Shown here: piece after piece, positions 18,826 through 26,842 of the stretch | How positions within the stretch are numbered: the stretch's first letter is position 1 | How the letters are laid out: each line of letters opens with the position of its first letter | The notes under the pieces: model-generated | Database searches by the model: none | The model's input: the letters and a program-made list of their open reading frames with translations, nothing else | Told to the model about the DNA's origin: nothing | Translations under genes and position numbers: made by a program | Assembly: GCA_034003245.1 (NCBI GenBank) | Contig: JAVEYY010000004.1 | Coordinates: 1 to 64,000 of the forward strand | Reading direction: 5' to 3' | Length of the DNA stretch: 64,000 nucleotides | Source: Perlabentimonas sp034003245 | Lineage (GTDB): Bacteria; Bacteroidota; Bacteroidia; Bacteroidales; Tenuifilaceae

Positions 18826-19407
18826 ATGAAAAAAGTTCTACTATTCCTTGCAAATGGCTTTGAGGTACTTGAAGCTAGCGTTTTTATTGATGTTATGGGA
18901 TGGAATTACCTTGAGGGTGATGGTACAACCAAACTCTATACCTGTGGGTTGCAAAAAGAGATTGTAAGTTCTTTTAATCAAAGAGTTTTAGTTGATCTTT
19001 TAATTGATGAGGTTGATGTAGAATCTTTTGATGCATTAGCAATTCCCGGTGGTTTTGAGGAGTATGGCTATTATTCCGATGCATTCGATAACAGGGTGCT
19101 TAATTTGATAAAATCGTTCAATGATTGTAACAAGATCATTGCATCTATATGTGTTGCTGCCTTACCGCTAGGGAAAAGTGGTATTTTACAAGGTAAAGAT
19201 GGTACTACCTATAATTCCCCAAAAAGACGCGAGGCTCTGCAAAGCTATGGAGTAAATTTTGTTGGAAAGCCTATTGTGCAAACTGGGAATATTATTACTT
19301 CTCACGGTCCATCTACTGCAAAAGATGTAGCCTTTTTACTTCTCGAACACCTAACCTCAATAGCAAACGCCCAAACGGTTGCCCAGCTAATGGGGTTCGA
19401 CAAGTAA
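18826..19407 (+). CDS. DJ-1/PfpI family protein
   Basis: A 193-residue cytosolic protein of the DJ-1/ThiJ/PfpI superfamily. The conserved acid is in LANGFEVLEA (Glu near 13-16), LAIPGGFEEY is present, and the reactive nucleophile-elbow cysteine is Cys109 in ASICVAALPLG. Members act as glyoxalases, deglycases or oxidative-stress sensors; the Bacteroidota YajL-like group is close. It lies 11 bp after the S41 gene and seems to end the 10756-19407 cluster. Confidence 0.88.
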   Translation: MKKVLLFLANGFEVLEASVFIDVMGWNYLEGDGTTKLYTCGLQKEIVSSFNQRVLVDLLIDEVDVESFDALAIPGGFEEYGYYSDAFDNRVLNLIKSFNDCNKIIASICVAALPLGKSGILQGKDGTTYNSPKRREALQSYGVNFVGKPIVQTGNIITSHGPSTAKDVAFLLLEHLTSIANAQTVAQLMGFDK

Positions 19408-19559
19408 TTTTGTTGATGACACTACTGTAGTTTTAGTGGAAATATTTTGAGGCATAAGCATAAGACCAAAGTTGCAAGAGTTGCTTTTTTAATTTGAAAC
19501 AAAAATGGTAATTCTGGTGTTAAACCAGAGTTAGAAACCTTTTAACTACAAATTTCACG

Positions 19560-20132
19560 ATGAAATCGTTAGTGTTCATATTAATATTTGCGGCAGTAGC
19601 TACTCAAGGTTTTGCCCAAATAAAGTACGAGAAGGAGTCGCGAATTAAAAAAAGTGACGTTCCCGCCAATGCTATAAAGTATGTTGATTTGTTTCTGTTT
19701 AAAAAGAAAGTTAAATGGTACAATGAGACTGGCCTCGACAGAACCACTTTTGAGGCAAAAACCAAGTGTCAGGGCAAAATTATAAGTATCGAGTTTAACG
19801 AAAATGGTGAATTGGAAGATGTTGAAATTATTGTTAAGCCCAGCGAAATACCCGTAGAGACGAAAAGTAAAATAGACAAGTATTTAACCAATTTGTATGG
19901 CAATTTTTCAATTGATAAAATCCAGATACAGTATTTAGGAAATAAGCAAAAGGTTTATAGCTACCTGCAGAACAATGGTAAATCTTCCGATGTGGTAATT
20001 AATTACGAAATTGTAATATCTACCAAGTTACAGGGTAGCTTCACTATGCTAGAGTACTTGTTTTCCCAACAAGGAGATTTTATTCAAAAACAGCAGATTG
20101 TATTAAAAAGAACAGACAATATAGAGTTTTAG
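19560..20132 (+). CDS. secreted PepSY-like protein, unknown function
   Basis: A 190-residue protein with a signal peptide (MKSLVFILIFAAVATQGFAQ). The mature part reads as two short beta-alpha repeats (TTFEAKTKCQGKIISIEFNE, then DGELEDVEI-like phrasing) resembling PepSY-like periplasmic domains. It is one of a pair: the next gene starts two bases after its stop codon, so they are translationally coupled. No catalytic motif is seen. Confidence 0.6.
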   Translation: MKSLVFILIFAAVATQGFAQIKYEKESRIKKSDVPANAIKYVDLFLFKKKVKWYNETGLDRTTFEAKTKCQGKIISIEFNENGELEDVEIIVKPSEIPVETKSKIDKYLTNLYGNFSIDKIQIQYLGNKQKVYSYLQNNGKSSDVVINYEIVISTKLQGSFTMLEYLFSQQGDFIQKQQIVLKRTDNIEF

Positions 20133-20134
20133 CT

Positions 20135-20800
20135 ATGAACCGTATTCTTTTAACCCTTTTACTCATAATTTCAATTCAAATAGTTGGCAGAGCCCAAAGC
20201 ACATTTGAAATTGGTTTTCTACCCTCACTCAATATCAATAAGAAACTACCAAAAGACTGGGCATTAAATTTTAAGGCAGAGTCAAGGCAATCAATAGTGG
20301 ATGAGGGGTTCAATTATCAGTACCTACTAACCGATATTTCGTTTGCGGCTTCCAAAAAAGTAAGCATTAACACATCAGTTGCTTTTGGTTATTTGCTAAG
20401 GATAAGCGATGATGGTATTAAAAATAGAGCATTTCAGCACATCTCTTTTGTAAAGCGATATACCAGTTTCAGATTATCGCATAGATTTTTAGCCGATCAA
20501 ACATTTCAACAAGATGATGATCCTGAATTTAGGTTTCGATATAGAATTTCGTCCGAGATACCTTTGCAAGGGGCATCGCTCTATACACAGGAGCTATACT
20601 TAAAACTCAACAATGAGTATTTAAATTCCTTTCAAAACAGTAGCTACGATTTGGAGATTAGGACATCAGTCCTGCTGGGCTATACCATTTCGCCCAGTAA
20701 TAAGTTCGAGCTTGGCCTCGACTACAGAATCGATTCTTTTGTAAATGCTAATACCAGAAATAGGCTGTGGATTGGAGTTAATTTTTATAGTTCCATTTAA
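20135..20800 (+). CDS. outer-membrane beta-barrel protein (DUF2490-like)
   Basis: A 221-residue protein with a signal peptide (MNRILLTLLLIISIQIVGRA, cleaved near AQS). The rest is made of alternating amphipathic beta strands ending in an aromatic-rich strand (NRLWIGVNFYSSI), the pattern of a small outer-membrane barrel such as DUF2490. It starts two bases after the PepSY-like gene and is probably its partner in the envelope. Ligand unknown. Confidence 0.65.
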   Translation: MNRILLTLLLIISIQIVGRAQSTFEIGFLPSLNINKKLPKDWALNFKAESRQSIVDEGFNYQYLLTDISFAASKKVSINTSVAFGYLLRISDDGIKNRAFQHISFVKRYTSFRLSHRFLADQTFQQDDDPEFRFRYRISSEIPLQGASLYTQELYLKLNNEYLNSFQNSSYDLEIRTSVLLGYTISPSNKFELGLDYRIDSFVNANTRNRLWIGVNFYSSI

Positions 20801-21121
20801 TTGTTTTTTAACAACGTTAGCATACATCCCCAGAGGGTAGGGCAAATAAGTCTATCATCGCATTGCTACAAGTTCTATGAACATTAAACCCCAAACCCTA
20901 AACTCTAAACATTAAATTCAAAACCCAGTACTTCATTGACGCTGACAGCTTGCCTGCACTTTCCTTTGGCAGGGAGTTTCGCACCCTGTCAGGTCAACCA
21001 ATCAACCAAAACATTGTAAACCCTAAACCTTAAACTCTAAACCCTAAACTTTCCTATCCCTCCCGAACAATTTTTTAATTTCGATGTTTCCTATTTAGAT
21101 TAATTATAAATAAACAGGAGT
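20801..21121. repeat. intergenic heptamer repeats and palindrome
   Basis: No gene. 20885-20915 and 21018-21055 hold degenerate 7-bp tandem repeats of the type TAAACCC/TAAACTC. Between them, 20942-20992 is a palindromic element with outer arms CTGACAG / CTGTCAG and inner arms CCTGC / GCAGG (an alternative CAGGG / CCCTG pairing is also possible). TCAACCAATCAACC follows at 20994. The same repeat vocabulary reappears after the E2 gene. Confidence 0.7.
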
Positions 21122-22405
21122 ATGTTCGAAATAAAAATGCCCAAGCTTGGCGAAAGCGTTGAGCAAGCGACAATCACTAAATGGTTTATAAAAGTTGGCG
21201 ATACAGTAGAAGAGGACGATAATCTTCTTGAGATAGCCACCGACAAGGTCGATTCTGAGATCCCCTCACCGGTTGAAGGTAAAGTGCATAAAATCCTTTT
21301 TAAGGAGAACGATCTAGTACCTGTGGGTGAGGTTATTGCCATTATCAATACAGGCGATGAGGTTGTTGAAGAACCGGAATCAGATAGTCAATCTGTCGAT
21401 GAATCGGTAAATAAAGAGCAGGCTAAAACCCTTTTGAAGGATTCTGATATCAATATCAACTCATCGAGCAGCAGATTCTATAGCCCCTTGGTAAAAAGTA
21501 TTGCCAAGCAGGAGAATATTAGCCAGCAGGAACTAGATTCCATTGAGGGAACTGGCAAGGATGGTCGTGTGCGTAAGGATGATTTGTTAAGTTTCATCAG
21601 CACTAGGAGCCAAACACCTAAAACCAAAGTACCTGAGTCTGTTGTTGATTCAAAATCAGCAAGTAAGGAGCAAAAGGTTTCCGTTTCGGTAAGCGCTGGC
21701 GACGAGATAATTGAAATGGATCGTATGCGCAAGCTAATTGCCGAGCATATGGTGATGTCGAAACAGGTTTCGCCCCACGTTACCAACATGGTAGAGGCCG
21801 ATGTTACAGCGCTGGTTAAGTGGCGCGAAATGATGAAGGATACCTATCAGAAGAAATACAGAACAAAGCTAACCTTTATGCCCATTTTTACAGAGGCAGC
21901 AGCTCGTGCTCTTCGCGATTTTCCAATGGTTAACTCATCGGTTGATGGCGATAAAATTATAATAAAGGGTGCCGTAAACATTGGTATTGCAGTGGCCAAA
22001 CCCGATGGAAACCTTATTGTCCCAGTTGTTCGCGAGGCCGATAAGCTCAACATACCAGGATTAGCAAGTGCAATTAACAATTTAGCCGATGCCGCTCGCA
22101 ATAACAAGCTGTCGCCCGACGATATTCAAAATGGAACATTCTCTATCACCAATTTTGGTACGTTCCGAAATGTAATGGGAACACCCATAATATCGCAACC
22201 CCAGGTTGCCATTCTGGCAACAGGTACCATTGAGAAAAAGCCTGCTGTGGTGGAGACTGAGCATGGCGATATCATTGTGCCCCGTCACAAGATGTTCCTT
22301 AGCCTATCGTACGATCATCGGATTGTTGATGGGGCCTTGGGCGGAGCATTCCTCCGTCGCGTGGCCGATTACCTCGAGCAGTTCGATGCCAATAGGGAGG
22401 TATAA
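21122..22405 (+). CDS. 2-oxoacid dehydrogenase complex E2 (dihydrolipoyl acyltransferase)
   Basis: A 427-residue E2. Residues 1-77 form a lipoyl domain with the lipoylated Lys42 in IATDKVDSE. A peripheral subunit-binding domain spans about 118-160 (YSPLVKSIAKQE, GKDGRVRKDDLL). The catalytic domain runs from about 195 to the end, with the active-site motif SYDHRIVDGALGG. It transfers acyl groups to CoA in the pyruvate or branched-chain 2-oxoacid complex. The E1 gene follows after 220 bp of tandem repeats; E3 is not in the window. The branched-chain complex is the likeliest, since the fused E1 type usually belongs to it, but this is inference. Confidence 0.92.
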   Translation: MFEIKMPKLGESVEQATITKWFIKVGDTVEEDDNLLEIATDKVDSEIPSPVEGKVHKILFKENDLVPVGEVIAIINTGDEVVEEPESDSQSVDESVNKEQAKTLLKDSDININSSSSRFYSPLVKSIAKQENISQQELDSIEGTGKDGRVRKDDLLSFISTRSQTPKTKVPESVVDSKSASKEQKVSVSVSAGDEIIEMDRMRKLIAEHMVMSKQVSPHVTNMVEADVTALVKWREMMKDTYQKKYRTKLTFMPIFTEAAARALRDFPMVNSSVDGDKIIIKGAVNIGIAVAKPDGNLIVPVVREADKLNIPGLASAINNLADAARNNKLSPDDIQNGTFSITNFGTFRNVMGTPIISQPQVAILATGTIEKKPAVVETEHGDIIVPRHKMFLSLSYDHRIVDGALGGAFLRRVADYLEQFDANREV

Positions 22406-22411
22406 GAAGTT

Positions 22412-22558
22412 GGAAGACGGAAGATGGAAGACGGAAGACGGAAGACGGAAGACGGAAGACGGAAGAGTGAAGAGCGGTTAAACGTTATTTCCTAAGTCAA
22501 CCAATCAACCAATCAACCAATCAACCAATCAATCAATCAATCAATCAGCCAATCACCA
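22412..22558. repeat. tandem repeats between E2 and E1 genes
   Basis: 22412-22467 is an array of the 7-bp unit GGAAGAC (about eight copies with variants). 22497-22558 is TCAACCAA repeated four times, passing into TCAA units. A further CAGACAACCGATAA direct repeat lies just before the E1 gene (22575-22610). The GGAAGAC unit is the reverse complement of the GTCTTCC/GTCTTCT array at 42846-42915. Confidence 0.9.
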
Positions 22559-22625
22559 AAAACTCTAAACTCTAGACAACAGACAACCGATAACAGACAA
22601 CCGATAACTGAAAAACGATACTAAA

Positions 22626-24680
22626 ATGTCATACATAAAAAGAAACGATAAGCCTTACGGCATAAAGCAAACATCTAAGGAAACCCTTGAGAAGTGGTAT
22701 AAACTGATGACCCTTGGCCGTGCTCTCGACGAGCGTGCACCAAACTACTTGAAACAGGCCATTGGCTGGAGCTATCATGCGCCCTATGCTGGTCATGATG
22801 GCATTCAGCTGGCCATTGGCCAGGTTTTTAATAAGGAAACCGATCATCTCTTCCCATACTACCGCGATATGCTCACCGTGCTATCGGCCGGTATGAGCGC
22901 CGAGGAGATTATCCTAAACGGAATCTCAAAGGATACCGATCCTTCGAGTGGTGGACGCCACATGAGCAACCACTTTGCCAAGGCCGAGTTTAATATCCAC
23001 AACTCGTCGAGTTGTACCGGAAATCATACACAGCAAGCATCGGGCTTGGGAAGAGCGTTTAAACGATACAAGCATAAAGGCGTTGTATTCAGCTCGCAGG
23101 GTGAGTCGTCGGTTTCCGAGGGGTATGTTTATGAAGCAATAAATGGAGCTTCTAACGAGAAATTACCTGTAATATTTGTTTTTCAGGATAATGGCTATGG
23201 AATTTCAGTGCCAAAAGAGGATCAAACAGCCAACCGTAAAGTGGCCAATAATTTCTCTGGATTTAAAAATCTACGGATATTCCACTGCAACGGAAAGGAT
23301 GTATTTGACTCGATGAATACCATGAAAGAGGCAAAGGAATGGGTAATGGAGAACCAGATGCCTGCAATTGTACAAGCTAACTGTGTGCGTATCCATTCGC
23401 ATTCTAACTCCGATAGGCATGATCTATATCGCGATGAGTTCGAAATGGGTTATGTAGAAAAGGCCGATCCTCTGGCCAAATACCGTCGTATGCTGCTTAA
23501 GTACAATCGATTTACCGAGGATGAGCTGAAATCCATTGAGGACCAGGTAAAACAGATTGTAAAGGATGCACACAAGGCAGCCATGGCAGCACCCGATCCA
23601 AAATCCGAATCGATTTACGATTACGTTTTGCCAGAGCCTTATACTTCGGAAAAATATCCACAGGGTATTCACGATTTCAAGGGTGAGCCCAAGAAGTTAA
23701 TCGAGGGTATAAACGAAACGCTCAAGGCGGAGTTTAGGCATAATCCCGATACCTTTATCTGGGGACAGGATATGGCCAACAAGGATAAGGGTGGAATCTT
23801 TAACGTGTCCAAGGGTCTGCAGCAGGAGTTTGGCAAGGATAGGGTTTTCAATGGCCCCATTGCCGAGGATTATATCCTTGGTACAGCCAACGGCATGAGT
23901 CGTTTCTCCGATAAGATTAGAGTTGTTGTGGAGGGGGCCGAATTTGCCGACTACTTCTGGCCAGCCATGGAGCAGTACGTCGACTCCTCCCACGATTACT
24001 GGCGTTCGAACGGTAAGTTTGTGCCTAACATCACCATACGACTTGCGAGTGGCGGGTACATTGGTGGGGGGCTATACCACTCGCAAACCATCGAGGGAGC
24101 CTTAGCTTCCATTCCTGGGGTGCGCATTGTTTACCCATCGTTTGCCGACGATGCGGCAGGGTTGCTGCGCAGTAGCATTCGCTCAAAGGGGATGACTGTT
24201 TTCCTCGAGCCCAAAGCATTGTATAATGCACCCAAGGCTGCAACTCCAATCCCCGACGATTTTGAGGTGCCATTTGGCACGGCGCGGGTTAGGAGGGAAG
24301 GCACTGACTTGTCGATGATAACCTTTGGAAACACTACCCATATGTGCCTTGAGGCAGCAGAAAAGTTGGAGAAGGAGCAAGGAGTAAGCGTAGAAGTGGT
24401 TGATATTCGTTCAATAGTTCCTTTGGATCGAGAATCAATTATAAAATCAGTGAGAAAAACAGGTAAAGTACTCGTTGTGCATGAGGATAAGGTTTTTGGT
24501 GGATTTGGGGGTGAACTGGCTGCCATAATTGCCGACGAGGCGTTCGAATTCCTCGATGGGCCTGTTAAACGGGTTGGGGCAACCTTTACACCAGTTGGCT
24601 TCAATAGAATACTGGAGGCTGCTATTCTTCCCAATACCGATAAAATTTTAACGGCAGCAAATGAGTTAATCAAGTACTAA
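22626..24680 (+). CDS. fused 2-oxoacid dehydrogenase E1 (alpha-beta in one chain)
   Basis: A 684-residue protein. The N-terminal half (about 1-330) is E1-alpha, with the thiamine-diphosphate region SSQGESSVSEGYVYEA and VFQDNGYGISVP. The C-terminal half (about 350-684) is E1-beta, with FNGPIAEDYILGTANGMS, RLASGGYIGGGLYHSQTIEG and VDIRSIVPLD. In many bacteria these are two genes; the fusion is common in Bacteroidota and usually assigned to branched-chain 2-oxoacid dehydrogenase. It decarboxylates the 2-oxoacid and acylates the E2 lipoyl arm. It is 220 bp downstream of E2 and 14 bp upstream of a flavodoxin gene. Confidence 0.92.
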   Translation: MSYIKRNDKPYGIKQTSKETLEKWYKLMTLGRALDERAPNYLKQAIGWSYHAPYAGHDGIQLAIGQVFNKETDHLFPYYRDMLTVLSAGMSAEEIILNGISKDTDPSSGGRHMSNHFAKAEFNIHNSSSCTGNHTQQASGLGRAFKRYKHKGVVFSSQGESSVSEGYVYEAINGASNEKLPVIFVFQDNGYGISVPKEDQTANRKVANNFSGFKNLRIFHCNGKDVFDSMNTMKEAKEWVMENQMPAIVQANCVRIHSHSNSDRHDLYRDEFEMGYVEKADPLAKYRRMLLKYNRFTEDELKSIEDQVKQIVKDAHKAAMAAPDPKSESIYDYVLPEPYTSEKYPQGIHDFKGEPKKLIEGINETLKAEFRHNPDTFIWGQDMANKDKGGIFNVSKGLQQEFGKDRVFNGPIAEDYILGTANGMSRFSDKIRVVVEGAEFADYFWPAMEQYVDSSHDYWRSNGKFVPNITIRLASGGYIGGGLYHSQTIEGALASIPGVRIVYPSFADDAAGLLRSSIRSKGMTVFLEPKALYNAPKAATPIPDDFEVPFGTARVRREGTDLSMITFGNTTHMCLEAAEKLEKEQGVSVEVVDIRSIVPLDRESIIKSVRKTGKVLVVHEDKVFGGFGGELAAIIADEAFEFLDGPVKRVGATFTPVGFNRILEAAILPNTDKILTAANELIKY

Positions 24681-24694
24681 TTTATCAGAATTGT

Positions 24695-25186
24695 ATGATT
24701 ATGAAGACAGCAATAATATATAGCCACAGCGCTACTAAAACAAAGCAGGCAGCAAAGCATATTAAGGAAGCATTTGAAAAACCAATAGATGATATTGATG
24801 TTGATGGTCTTAATCCCGATGATCTTAAGAAGTATGATCTGCTCATCCTTGGAGTTCCCACCTGGTTCGATGGTGAGTTGCCAAACTACTGGGATGAGTT
24901 GGTGCCTGCCATTGAGGACCTTAATTTGAAAAAGCATAAGGTTGCCATCTTTGGCAACGGCGATCAGGTAAAATACCCCGAGAATTTTGGCGATGCAGTG
25001 GGTTTACTGGCAGAAGTATTCGAAAATGCAGGTGCTGAGATCATTGGATGCACTTCACTCGACGGTTATACTTTTGAGTCATCCAAAGCTTTACGCGGAA
25101 ACAAATTTTTAGGCTTAATCCTAGATTTTGAAAACCAGGCAAAGTTGAATAAGAAACGGGTGGGCGACTGGTTATTAGCATTTTAA
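24695..25186 (+). CDS. flavodoxin
   Basis: A 163-residue flavodoxin-like FMN protein. VPTWFDGELPNYWDELVPA and IFGNGDQVKYPENFGDAVG match the two FMN-shielding loops; the phosphate loop near residue 10 (SHSATKTKQAA) departs from the usual TGNT form, so FMN affinity may differ. Start ATG at 24695, with a second ATG six bases on. It is coupled (14 bp) to E1, suggesting an electron-carrier role near 2-oxoacid metabolism, though this may be incidental. Confidence 0.88.
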   Translation: MIMKTAIIYSHSATKTKQAAKHIKEAFEKPIDDIDVDGLNPDDLKKYDLLILGVPTWFDGELPNYWDELVPAIEDLNLKKHKVAIFGNGDQVKYPENFGDAVGLLAEVFENAGAEIIGCTSLDGYTFESSKALRGNKFLGLILDFENQAKLNKKRVGDWLLAF

Positions 25187-25262
25187 TTCATAATTTGGAG
25201 ACATGTTTTTAAATACGATTCTTATGATTTTTTCTTTTTTTGCTTATTATTACGTTGCCTCT

Positions 25263-25294
25263 TTTGCAATTTCGTTTCCTTTTTTGTAAATTTG
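25263..25294 (+). promoter_or_regulatory. strong Bacteroidota promoter of the siaC-like operon
   Basis: TTTG (25263-25266), 20 bp, then TAAATTTG (25287-25294): an exact match to TTTG-N19/20-TAnnTTTG. Transcription would start near 25301, giving a leader of about 50 bases. Confidence 0.7.
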
Positions 25295-25350
25295 TTGAGC
25301 ATTGGATAATTTTTGACAAACATTTAACAGATTTATAAATATTTTTTTAC

Positions 25351-25737
25351 ATGGAACCATTAAGCATTAAGGGCACACACGAAACTCCAGAAGTTGAATT
25401 TAACAAGGAAACCGGAGTGTTTTCAATCTCGGGCAAATCCTTACCGGAGGATGTTAAGGAGTTCTACTACCCTATAGTAAGTTGGGTTAGCCAGTATGTG
25501 AAGATGCCTAATCCTGAAACAGTTCTCAAAGTTAAGATGGATTACTTCAACACAGCGTCATCCAAAATGTTGCTCGAAATTTTTGAGCAATACAAAAAGA
25601 TGTATGATGCAGGTCATAAATTCTCCATCGATTGGTACTACCAGGCAGATGATGAGGACATGCAGGATGCAGGCGAGGACTATGCTGATATAGTTGAGGT
25701 TCCCTTTAACTTCATTAGCTATCAACCAATTTCGTAA
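25351..25737 (+). CDS. SiaC family regulatory phosphoprotein (DUF1987), copy 1
   Basis: A 128-residue protein of the SiaC/DUF1987 family: ETPEVEFNKETG, FSISGKSLPEDVKEFYYPI, and MDYFNTASSKMLLEIF. Thr68 in YFNTASS coincides in number and context with the Thr68 that in Pseudomonas aeruginosa SiaC is phosphorylated by SiaB and dephosphorylated by SiaA; unphosphorylated SiaC activates the diguanylate cyclase SiaD. It is the first of three paralogues in a row. No kinase, phosphatase or cyclase gene is adjacent, so partners must be encoded elsewhere. Followed by a perfect hairpin at 25741-25775. Confidence 0.88.
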   Translation: MEPLSIKGTHETPEVEFNKETGVFSISGKSLPEDVKEFYYPIVSWVSQYVKMPNPETVLKVKMDYFNTASSKMLLEIFEQYKKMYDAGHKFSIDWYYQADDEDMQDAGEDYADIVEVPFNFISYQPIS

Positions 25738-25740
25738 TTT

Positions 25741-25775
25741 CTTGATCAGTTTGTGACGAATACAAACTGATCAAG
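25741..25775 (+). promoter_or_regulatory. perfect hairpin between siaC copies 1 and 2
   Basis: 14-bp perfect arms CTTGATCAGTTTGT / ACAAACTGATCAAG with a 7-base loop, then CCTTTAC. The weak T tail suggests partial termination or an mRNA-stability or processing element that sets different levels for the three proteins. Confidence 0.65.
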
Positions 25776-25790
25776 CCTTTACAATTAATA

Positions 25791-26171
25791 ATGAGAGTAT
25801 TTCAGGTAGAGGCCACCGAAATAACCCCAAAGGTTATCTTGAATAAGGGCACCAGTAAGTTTTTACTACAGGGGAAGTGTTTACCCGAAGATGTGAAGAG
25901 ATTCTTCACACCGGTAATCGAGTGGTTTGATGAGTACATTAAGGATCCAAATCCTGAAACAAATTTTACTCTCGATTTCGATTACTTTAACACCGCCTCC
26001 TCAAAAATGATCCTGATATTACTTTCAAAAATCCGGGATATTCAAAAGCAGGGAAGAGTTGTTCAAGTCACATGGAAATACCCCAAGTACGATGTTGAAC
26101 TCGAGGAGGCTGGTGAAGAGTTTTCGGACTTGTTGGGAATTCCCTTTAATTTTGTGCCCAAACAAGACTAA
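25791..26171 (+). CDS. SiaC family regulatory phosphoprotein (DUF1987), copy 2
   Basis: A 126-residue paralogue of the preceding gene, with the same layout (EITPKVILNKGTSKFLLQGK, LPEDVKRFFTPVIEWF, DYFNTASSKMILILL) and the presumed phospho-acceptor Thr68 conserved. The acidic tail (YDVELEEAGEEFSDL) is also shared. It differs enough from copy 1 (roughly half the residues by eye) that the duplication is old, so the copies probably have different partners. It is separated from copy 3 by 37 bp. Confidence 0.87.
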   Translation: MRVFQVEATEITPKVILNKGTSKFLLQGKCLPEDVKRFFTPVIEWFDEYIKDPNPETNFTLDFDYFNTASSKMILILLSKIRDIQKQGRVVQVTWKYPKYDVELEEAGEEFSDLLGIPFNFVPKQD

Positions 26172-26208
26172 GTTTTTTTTAAAATTATAATATTGAAAAT
26201 CAGTTTCA

Positions 26209-26610
26209 ATGAAAAAACTATATATCAAGGCCAAAAAGGATTCCCCGGAGATTACACTTGACCCCGATGTTAACGTTTTCACTATAAAGGGTATTTGTCA
26301 TCCTGAGAATGTAACTAAATTCTTTGAACCCGTTATGAAATGGCTCGATGAGTACAAGCATTTTATGGCTAAAAATGCCGATACTCGACCCATTGAAGTA
26401 TCCTTCTTCTTTCGCTACTTCAACTCTGCAACCTATAAGTATCTTATTACCCTTCTGCAAAAAATGAATGAGTACACTGAGATAGGTAGTTCAATATCTG
26501 TTAAATGGTACTATGAGGAGGAGGATGACGAGATGCGCGAATCGGGTGACGAACTTTTTGAGTTTAGTGGCCTTAAAATTCCACACCAAATCATTGAATC
26601 AGCCTTCTAG
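26209..26610 (+). CDS. SiaC family protein (DUF1987), copy 3 with Ser at the phospho-site
   Basis: A 133-residue third paralogue (DSPEITLDPDVNVFTIKGIC, HPENVTKFFEPVMKWLDEY). A five-residue longer loop near 51-62 shifts the numbering, and the phospho-site motif reads RYFNSATYKYL: Ser73 replaces the Thr found in copies 1 and 2, with Thr75 nearby. It may be phosphorylated by a different kinase or not at all. The gene ends at a strong bidirectional terminator at 26632-26662. Confidence 0.87.
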   Translation: MKKLYIKAKKDSPEITLDPDVNVFTIKGICHPENVTKFFEPVMKWLDEYKHFMAKNADTRPIEVSFFFRYFNSATYKYLITLLQKMNEYTEIGSSISVKWYYEEEDDEMRESGDELFEFSGLKIPHQIIESAF

Positions 26611-26631
26611 TTAAGGATTGATTCTTAAATA

Positions 26632-26662
26632 AAAAAAAGCAGCCCATTAGGCTGCTTTTTTT
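26632..26662 (+). terminator. bidirectional terminator between siaC copy 3 and tRNA genes
   Basis: AAAAAAAGCAGCC (26632-26644) pairs with GGCTGCTTTTTTT (26650-26662) around loop CATTA. It ends the siaC operon on + and the tRNA transcript on minus. Confidence 0.8.
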
Positions 26663-26668
26663 GTCTCG

Positions 26669-26741
26669 TGATCCAGCTGGGGCTCGAACCCAGGACCCCA
26701 TCCTTAAAAGGGATGTGCTCTACCAGCTGAGCTACTGAATC
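26669..26741 (-). tRNA. tRNA-Lys (UUU)
   Basis: A 73-nt cloverleaf on the minus strand: acceptor GATTCAG / CTGGATC with discriminator A, D arm GCTCAGCTGGTAGAGC, anticodon arm CATCC-CTTTTAA-GGATG (anticodon TTT), T arm ending GGGTTCGAGCCCC. The CCA end is not encoded. It is identical to the neighbouring copy. Confidence 0.95.
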
Positions 26742-26769
26742 ATTACCACTAACGTTTTTTCTTCCTTCG

Positions 26770-26842
26770 TGATCCAGCTGGGGCTCGAACCCAGGACCCC
26801 ATCCTTAAAAGGGATGTGCTCTACCAGCTGAGCTACTGAATC
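26770..26842 (-). tRNA. tRNA-Lys (UUU), second copy
   Basis: 73 nt, identical to the copy at 26669-26741 and 28 bp upstream of it on the minus strand, so both are probably processed from one transcript. Flanking bases (TCGT on one side, AT on the other) are also shared, indicating a recent tandem duplication. Confidence 0.95.

Noticed and set aside
20885..21055. Telomere-like CCCTAAA repeats indicating eukaryotic DNA or a linear end
   Set aside because: The copies are degenerate and short, mixed with CTCTAAA and other units, and lie between ordinary bacterial genes.
24131..24673. 180-codon minus-strand open frame
   Set aside because: Antisense to the conserved E1-beta domain, without any family features.
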